DNA from: Sipunculus nudus
Lineage: Eukaryota > Annelida > Sipuncula > Golfingiida > Sipunculidae
Reading direction: 5' to 3'
DNA length: 64,000 bases
Assembly: GCA_026874595.1 (NCBI GenBank)
Contig: CM049307.1
Span: 24,462,362-24,526,361, forward strand
Below, piece by piece: positions 52,001-61,982 of this stretch (positions are counted from its first letter, which is position 1; every line of letters starts with the position of its first letter). A program made the position numbers and the translations under genes. The notes under the pieces were generated by a model. It was not told where the DNA came from. It worked only from the letters and a program-made list of their open reading frames with translations, and ran no database searches.

Positions 52001-55000
52001 GCATGCATATTGATCATGGAGTCTTTCATCAGTTCCTATAGACTTTTGGTGCCACCTGGATTTTTTTTCCAATTTATACACGTTTTTTTTTAAATTTTGG
52101 ACACCACTCTGTGAGTCATGTTGCCCATTGTTCAATTTCCCTGAATTCAGCTGAGCATCCTGGCCCATTGGCCACACTGGTTCAGAGATGAATAAATAGA
52201 AATTAGCATGCAAAATGTTGAATGGAAGGTACCAAGGATAGTACTTTTAAAGTATAACAGAACACTTATTAATTAATTTTGCAGTGCATGAATATTCATG
52301 ATTATCATTACCATATATTGATGTTAAGGTATAAAGATATGAATAAAGAAATAGAAGTACATCATAATGACTGATAAATGTGCAAATTAAATTACATCTG
52401 CTTCATAATTTAATAGACTATTATATTGCCTTGGCCCATGTTCCACGCTATAAGTTCCATTGAAATTATACAGGAGTTGGTTTAAGAAATTGGTTGAGTA
52501 GTTTGTTTTGGAAATAGGTTGATTGAGTGGTTGGTTTTGGAAATTGGTTGACTTAGCAGTCAGTTACAATGTTGGTATAGAAGTTGGTTTTGGAAAATGG
52601 TTGATTAGGTGGTTTTGGAAATTGGTTTATTGAGTAGTTAGTTTTGGAAATTGGTCGATTGAGTGGTTGGCTTTGGAAATTCGCTGATTGAGTAGTTGGT
52701 TTAGGAAATTGGTTGACTGAGCAGTTATTTAAGGAAATTGGTTGAGTGGTTGGTTGTCGAAATTGTCATGTTCCTATATGTACACTTACCTGTTGCAGCA
52801 AGACTGTGCATATGACCACTTGGAAGTAAAGAGCGAGAAGGAGACGGGAGAGAAGATCCTGCATGGTTCATTCTGTGGGTCTCAGTTACCCGCTACCATC
52901 ACGTCACACTCCAACATCCTCCTCATCAATTTTGTATCTGATGGTTCAGTGCAGAAGCCCGGCTTCTCTGCTGTCTTTTTCACAGGTAGGCCAAACTTCA
53001 CCATCTGTATTTGCATCTTTTATGCATATTGAAAACTACATTTCCTCTGATGGGTCCAGCAGTTAAGATATGTTGTGCTTAACAGACTTGCACTTCAGTT
53101 CTTGTTACCATGGTGACACCTTAAATTGATATATTACAAAAGCTAAACCTGTTTACAAATGGATTTCTGTTTTTTTTTTCTTTTTTTTTTTGCCCTGGAT
53201 ATGCCTTTGTTGTTTTCTTATATGAAAGTATATAGGGTTATATCCTTTGATGGCAAAATTAGATGATTTTTTCGTATTTGATTCTGTCACACTAAAAGAT
53301 TACATGAACTCCTGGTAAATATTTTATATGTACTTCTTTCAGGGTTAGAATTATGGGAATGTAGGGACTCAAGTGCTTCTTTCAGCAATACTTTGGCCCA
53401 AGGATATAATTGGTGGTTAGCAGTTTCAGATGTAGTAGATGATGACAGGTCAAGTCCAGTCAAAAGCACAGAGAAGAAAACACTGTTGTAGATACACTTG
53501 TTGATTTTAATCCAGGATTCCAAAGTCTACAAAGATGTGACTTTGTGGGAAGTGCTATAGTTCATGTTAACTATGAGCTAATTACTCTGGTAGCCTATTT
53601 CCTCTATGTCCGGACTCACCACATGCATGTCGGAAGGTGTTCTCACCTATCAGCACCCCTCTATGTAGGGATCACAATTAAGCAGGCAGTAATCTACAGT
53701 GCCCTAACTGTCTACCCCTTTTAACTAATTTGTATTACCTAACCGGCTGGGACAGTATCTCCGGTCATGTTGTGATACATCATTAGTGATATCTACCAGA
53801 ATCCGCTAACAAAGCTGCGTTCATGCTTTTATAATTAATTGGGCTTGTGACTGGCGTGACCACCTGGCCTGTCATAGTGTTGCCTTTGATAACTAATCCC
53901 CCCACCCATACTGTGGTAAGTACAGCATTTGTGACATTCCCTTACTGCTACTAATATATAAAGTTCAATGCAGAATTTAAATCTTAATCTATAAACTATA
54001 ATGATACTACTCCTACTTTATGTGACACTCCTACTATATAGCCATTAATATTTCTATGATTACACAAATAATGCACATGAAATGAAAATGGATAGTACAA
54101 TAATAATAATAATAATAATAATAAAAATAATAGTAGTAATAATCATGAAACTGACATTGAAGTGGATAGTACCTGCTTGCGTTTTGTATGTATGGACTTT
54201 ACAAGGTGTCATCACTGTGTATACAGTTATATTCATATACACTGTAGTAGATGGCATATATTAAATTGATTGAAATTACTCCTGTTTTGAAACTTTAACT
54301 CTGTCTACAAGAAACTGAATATATGACTGATGTTAAAAGACTAAAGAAACTTATCTCACATCATTTTAATCATTTTCATAACACTGACCAGAAGATACTT
54401 TGCAGTCAATCACTGGTCATCATCAAACAAGCATCTCTCCTGATTGGAAATTTAGCCAAGGCACAAATTATTTTGTTTCAGTGTCTTCCAGTGTTCTTAT
54501 ATGTGTCTTTCATGAGCCAAATGGAATAATATGGGTTACTTTTACCAGTAGTAAGATGAACTTAAAATATGTGCAGACATATTCCATTAAAAAGATATCC
54601 ACCATGTGGACAAGTCAACCAAATTTCTTTTCATATTTTTTTCTTTTGCATTTCAGAATTTCTTTCTTTTAACATCTTCATGCAATTCCCCATTTCTACA
54701 TACAGTTCCATATTTACTTATGCTCTGCCATTCTCTCTCTCTTCCTTTCTCTCTCTCTATGTTTATATATATGTAATGGAATATTGCTTTACTAAATGTT
54801 TGTTTACAGACAAGGATGAGTGTGCGGTGAACAACGGTGGTTGTCAGCACATCTGCACCAACACTGTGGGTAGCTACCAGTGTGGGTGTCACAATGGGTA
54901 CATGTTACATGAAAATCAACATGATTGCAAGGAAGGTTAGTCTCTGTAAAAATGGCCTGTACTAAATGTCTGCACAAGTATTGTGTGTGAGGATTCTGTA

Positions 55001-58000
55001 CCAAAATTCTGCACCAATATTGTTTGTGAGGATTTTGTACCAAATTTCTGCACCAGTATTGTGTGTGAGGATTCTGTACCAGAAATTGCACTAGTATTGT
55101 GTGTGAGGATTTCATACCAAAATTCTACAAAAATATTGTGTGTCAGGATTCTGCACCAAAGGTCTGCACCAGTATTTTGTCAGGATTCTGTACCAGAATT
55201 CTGCTCCAGTATTGTGTGTGAGGATTCTGTACCAAAATTCTGCACTAGTATTTTGCGTCTGGACTTTGTCCCAAATTTAACATCAGTATTGTGAGGTTTT
55301 GTACCAAAATTCTGCACTAGCATTTTGTGTCTGGACTCTGTACCAAAATTCTACACCAGTATGGTGTATGAGGATTATGAACCAAAATTCTGCGCTAGTA
55401 TTTTATGTCTTGGCTTTGTACCAAAATTGTGCACCAGTATTGTGTGTCAGGATACTGCACCAAAATTCTGCACCAGTATTGTATGTCTGGACTTTGTACC
55501 AAATTTGTGCACTAGTATTGTGTGTCAGGATTCTGTACCAAAATTCTGCACTAGTATTTTGTGTCTTGAATTGGTACAAAATCCTGCCACAGTATGCACC
55601 AGTAGTCTCTATGTGTCAGGGTTCTGTACCAAATTTCTGACTAGTTTTCTTTACCAGGAATCTGTACTAGTATTGTGTACAAATATTATGTGTCATTATT
55701 CTGCTTTACTAGCAACACATGTCAGTGTTAAGTGGTGAATAAGTTGCAGGAAATATTTATTTATATTCTTTCTATTTTTTATGTATGTAATTTTGGGGAA
55801 TTTTGAGGTGACATCCCTGGTTGCAAAACATACATACAAGCAGAATGAAAATTTTAAATGTATTGTCTTTCTCAGTGTTAAAACTAATATTTACATTGTT
55901 CTTTTCAGTGGTTCATAATAATATTGTGGAATTGAAACCGGAAATAAAACAAAATGCAAAAATTGCCCAGAATATATATCAGCCTTTATTGGTCATAAAT
56001 ATAAAAAAGTAGACTGTGTCGTGTGATTTGTTTATTTGATCACATGATTTTGAGCATAAAGTGGTTGTTTGCTTGTATTAGAGGTTCCAATCAATGACGT
56101 ACCCATCGAGGGTCTGGATGGTATGTTAATTTTAGCATGGGCATGATGGGTAAAGGTGCATTCAGAATGCTTCTGCTCGAATTTACATAGAAATCACAGA
56201 AAGAGACTTCACACTTCTGTCATTACCAATACATGTATAATTCTGATATTTACATTAGAAGAAATAATCCTTATGTGTTTTCATATAAATGGGCAGTTTG
56301 TATCCACAGTTCATTAACTTTATAATTCTGTATATTGAAGATTTGTTAAAGTAACTGGAATCAGTCTGCCTGTATGAAGATACAGATGTGTTAGAATGAT
56401 CTGGATTAAATTTGAGACTCTACCATTCTTGAGAAGCCCATTTTTTTTTATTTTACATGATACAGATTGAGAAATCCAGAAGGTTTAATAATGGTTTATC
56501 ATATGCCCATCAAAAGGTTACCTTACCTTTTTTCAGTAATATTAGCTTCACCAGGAGAACATGGAACTATCTTATTAAAAAACAAATCCTCTCAACCATA
56601 TAATCTGCATGTTCTTTTGTATAGTATTGGATGTATATTTAATTGTAAATGGCTAATTTGGGAAGTATGTTTCCAGTTATCTTTCATAATAATATCTAGA
56701 GTCAAATTATCTGTTTAGTTTCTGTGGTATTGATACTGGTATTAGCTAATACATTATGCCCTGGAGTTTATTGTTGAATTATTGGGGAATTTCTAGAAGC
56801 ACAAAACATCAGTACAAATCAATAGATGCCTGTAAATGTGCAGTCAGGCTTGTAGTATGGTGTCAGGGGCATGTTCAGGTCAAGGTAAGGGGCATGTTTG
56901 AGGTCAAGGTCACAGGATAGGTCAATAGGTCACCAAGCATGGTCACACATTTCTGACTCAAATTTTCTTCCAGGCCTGTTTAAAGCCACATAATAATGTT
57001 ATATATGTATAAACAGTATAAAGCATGTTACAAGGTTATTAGTCAAACAAGAACTGTGTGAAGAATGTAGATTAAGATTTTAATGTTCTTCATTGGTTAT
57101 AGAAATGTAATCAGAATATGCCCCCCCCCCCCAAAAAAAAAAAAATTATAAAAATCATAATTAAAATTTACTGTCAAACAATATGCCAGTCAGATATTCC
57201 TTTCATAGAAATGACATTTCACTGTACATGCCGTATTTGGTGCTGAGGACCCTTTTTTTATGTTAAGAAGTTGCCTTTCATTGTATAATAGATAACATAT
57301 CAGTGTTTCAATCAAGGGACATCTGATGATAATCATGCAATATTTGATTTTCTATTGTGACTATAGTAAATTTTCAGACATATTGGAATCATAAAAATGA
57401 CCACTTGCGAAACATTTAAAGAGTCATGAGTTATATTATATTATATTCTTCCTTTATGATATCTCCTTTGTGTAATAAGATGCAAATCATATGCTTTGTT
57501 TCTGTGGTCTTTTATGGAAAATTTATTTAATTTATATATTTTTTTTTATACTGAAATTGCAAAATTAATGATAGAATTGGCTGAATATCAGAAAATCAGA
57601 TTTCAATATCTTTGTATGATTTCTTAAACACACACAAGTTAACTACTGATAGGCCTGGTTTTTAAAATTCTTGTATAAATCTGATGAATTTCTAAGGAAA
57701 GTTTTATCCTCCTGCCCTGAATGTTTGAAATCTGGTCATTTATTTGTATTTGTAGGTAAGTAGAAACAAAGCAGATGGTATTTAATTGATTGTTTGCTGT
57801 ATGGGAATAGATCCAAACAAAACCAGTTTGTACATTTAATCTGAAGGTAAAACTGTAGTCATGCAGAAATATCAGAACTGCCTTCTATCTGTACCAGTAC
57901 AACAAAAGGGTCTATTTTACAATACATAGTGCAGTTTTCATCTGGTTTTGGGACATCCTGAAAGGATATATTATCTTTGCGTTAGCAGGTGGTTGCCGTC

Positions 58001-61000
58001 ACAAGATCACCAGCCCGGAGGGTGAGATCAGCAGTCCAAACTGGCCGGACAACTATCCCAGTCGCCAGGAATGTAACTGGCAGTTGATTGTAACTGAGGG
58101 CCATCGTGTCAAACTGGTGAGCTTTCTACTGATTCACTGTACTTATTATTTACAGCAGTGTTGTTCTCCGAAAAGCTTTGTGTACTGGGTTTGTTCAGAT
58201 AAACAATGCTGTACAATTCACCATGATTCCCAACCTGCTGCCAAGCACTGGACTTCACCAGAGATTGACAGACATAGATTAATGAAGTTAGTCCAAATAA
58301 ACATTAACAACAGCATTTTTGTTGGGTTTTCAGTCAGTTTAATCAATTTAACATGTAAAATACATTAACATTATTGTTAATTGGCCATGAAAAATAAGAT
58401 TTCAATTAATTGTTGAATATATTTAATTTTTATTATTTCACATAAACAGTTAAAATTTCAGATAAATGTTTTTGGATAAATGGTATTTAGATAAACAATG
58501 CTCTACTGTACACTATATGGTATTAAAAATATCCTAAAATGTATGAAATACGATTTGCAATAACCATAAAAAACAGATAAAGTAAGCAAAAATAAAGCTG
58601 TGTTTCACAGCAGAAATATGTGCATTTCATGAAGGATTGAATTTAACAAGGGAAAATTCAGTAAAATTTAAATAAAGAAAAAACAACACTTAAGAAGTCT
58701 TAAGAAGATCGACATGGATCAAGGAATTAAAAAATATTGAAAAGTTCTCACAGTCCTTAGTATGTGAACCTGTTATTTTCAAATAAGTTTATTCTCCTCC
58801 ACACCACAGTTAGTTTGTTGAAATATTTAGTTAAAGGTTTTATAAAATATATCAGTGATATGAAATTTGTCTTGTACACATTTGTTTAGAAAAAGCTTGA
58901 ACAGGTAAGACAGTTGTGCAAACACATCTAAGGTAACTCCAAAATTTGAATTTTTGCTTCAAGGCCAACTTTAGTGATAAAAAACTCCCACAAATAACAT
59001 TGTCACACAAAAAGGTAAATAGAAGACGAATAAATGGAAACTTCAATGCAATCCTGTGTTGCTGGGCAGCACTCATCAGTTTGTAAGGTGCTGCTACCTG
59101 TTGAGCATGATGTCAACTAAAAGTTTCTTCAGACTGCAAGAAAGGGGGAAACTTCATGCAGGGTGTTATGCTGATGCAGTGATTGAAAAGCCAAGTTAAC
59201 TTTGCTTTTTGAGGATTTTACTCTTAAGGACACCTAATAGACATACTAATAGAGTTAGAATGTATTCAAACAGCATTCAGCTGCATAATGTTTGAATATA
59301 TTTGGCGGCAGGAAACAGCCTAGATTTATTGGTGCCATGGACCCTGTCCTGGAGCTGCTGCCCAAGCAAGCCATTGCTGATTATTAGAAACTGGCTGAGC
59401 TGCAGGTGAAATACGGAACTATTGAATATCAAGGGGTTTTGGAGATTAGTAGGCATGCAGGGTAGGGTTCATATTAGTGCCAGATCGGCCCTCTGACATT
59501 TTGGCCAGATTACTGGCTTGCCGGAGTGCCAGGACATATAATTCTGAGGATCGAGTTAATGAGGATGCAAATATTTTTGTCATTTTTGACAACGCCTCAT
59601 TGCTTACAAGTATCGTGTCACTTCAAATAAACCCACTAGACATTTTAATAAGTTTCTTATCTACCCATATGACACCTACCATGTTTGTGAAATATTCCGT
59701 TATAACCCAATATGTTCTTATATTGTTCTGCATGTATGGGAGATTTCTGCCTGCAGTCTGCCTGCTGACTGTATGCGGAGATATGGTTATAAAGCTTGGC
59801 GTGGACTTGCAGGTGGTTCTAAATTTGGCTTGTGTCACGACTCAATATGGGGTCCTAAATGAGTTGTGTTTGTCACGGCTAGGTTCATATGTCAGCTGCT
59901 TGAAAACCCATTTCCCAGATCCAGTATCTGTAAAGCACAGCAGTGTTATAAGTTTTCCATGGCAGATCCAGGGGGGGGGGTCCAGTGGGTATGAACCCCC
60001 TCCTTTTGAGCTGGAACAAAGCAGTTTTTTAGGTATTTAACCATTTTTTTTCTGGCCTGGACCCTTCCTATTCTGGATCTGGGGACCTCTTGATACACCC
60101 GTCATATGACTGGAGTATTATGGTATACCCACCGTCCGTCCGTTAACTTTTAGTGTTGCTCCAATAACTTTCTGGGGTTTAGATGGATTTTCACCAAACT
60201 CACCATAATTTCTTACCATCATATTATCTCGCCTAAGTTTGATTTCCAGCAAAATCCACATATATTTAACGAGGTCAGAGGTGACCACACTTTGGAGGCC
60301 CAATGGTGACTTAACAAAAATCCTATGGATTTTCATGAAACTCATATACATATTTACCAATAAATTTTCTCACCAGAATTACCTTCTCATCAAAATTCAT
60401 ACATATTTAATGAGGTCAGAGGTCACCTGATACACCATGGACATATTATGCACGTTTGCAGTGCTCTTGTTAAGGTTTTCTAATGATATTTCCTGAGTTG
60501 GGGCCCCCCTTTTCCAAAATCCTGGATCCCCTGTTGGCTTACAATATTTTATTTTACTCTTATACACAGATACTTCAATTATACTGAGCGAGTGTCCTAA
60601 TAATAGTACCGATATATCTTTTTTTTTCAGTCCTTTAACTCCTTTGAGCTGGAGCCACACCAGGAGTGCTCTTATGATCACATTGCTCTGTACGACGGTC
60701 TCAACTCAAAGGCTCGGCTGTTGAACAAGTTCTGTGGCAGTAAAATTCCCAATCCCATACTAGCCAGCGGTAACGTAATGTACATGCACTTATATACAGA
60801 TGCCTCAGTACAGCGCAAAGGATTCCATGCTGAGCACACTACAGGTAGATGGCACTTGTTCTTTATGTGTTTCCCACTAGATTGTTGTGATTGATTTGAT
60901 ATTTTAGACAAATTCTGATGCTTATATTTAAATTACAGGTTATAGCTCCCTAAGTCATTAGAGAATCTTTACAAAATTTTCAACAGTTACTACAGAGGAG

Positions 61001-61925
61001 ATGGGCTTTAAGGAAATTTTTAGAATTGAGGCAAATTACGCATCATGCTTGTCTGCAGAAGATCCAGCTTTATGAAGTTCTAAATGTCTACCTTAGTTCT
61101 GCGTTAGTCTCTGAGCAGTCAGGAGCTTAAATTAGAATGACCTTGACACAACTGGTTTTAGTCGGGGGGGGGGGGGGGGGGCGGGGGGATATGATTTTGA
61201 TGATATGTTTTCAGACATATCACAAAATAAAGTGTGATCCAGGTGATACTAATTATATACATTAATGTTGCTCTAAAGTATATCTATATGCTCCTTGTGT
61301 GCCAGTCCACCATGTCTGAGGGTTCTTTAATAAAATGGAGAGAAATAAGATAAAAAGCTTAATTTATACCATGAAGCATCATGTATTGTGAATGGTTTTG
61401 TTTTTGACAGTGTGTGGAGGCAAGCTCATGGCCACAAACAAAGTGAAACACATTTATTCACACGCCAAATACGGTGACCAGAACTACAGCAACAAGGAGG
61501 ACTGTAACTGGCATATACTGGCCGATCCCGAGTACAGGATTAGAATACGATTCCTGGCATTTGAGGTTGAAGATGAGGTGGATTGTGGGTAAGAAAGCTG
61601 TTTATCCAATCATAGGTTAATTGTCCCCACATGTGGCAGAGGATCAGTCAATTATGTAGGTTGAGCGTTGTATAGAGGATTGACCAGTTGTAATAGGTTG
61701 AGCATAATGGACGCAGATATGACCTTACACTTGAACTTATACTGAGGAAACTCTAATTTTAAGTTTATCATGTTTTTCATGTATACACTATATTTTAGCT
61801 GGTTAATTGAATATTATAAGAGAACACAGATCTCAGGATCAACTCCACATATAACTGACTGGAATGTCTGTAATATACAAAATGCCCATAATGACCTTAG
61901 TTTTCCCATTGTGTATCTGTCGTCC

Positions 61926-61982
<57 letters not shown>

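Noticed and set aside
55325-55738. 137-codon open frame rich in Cys, Val and Phe
   Set aside because: It is produced by a 39-base tandem repeat whose length is a multiple of three; other frames of the array are open too.
59477-60040. 187-codon open frame in the CUB4 intron
   Set aside because: It is the longest Met-initiated frame, but it has no domain, its end runs through a G homopolymer in a repeat-like stretch (near a TTTTCCAAAATCCTGGATCC-type repeat), and it sits between two exons of the same domain.
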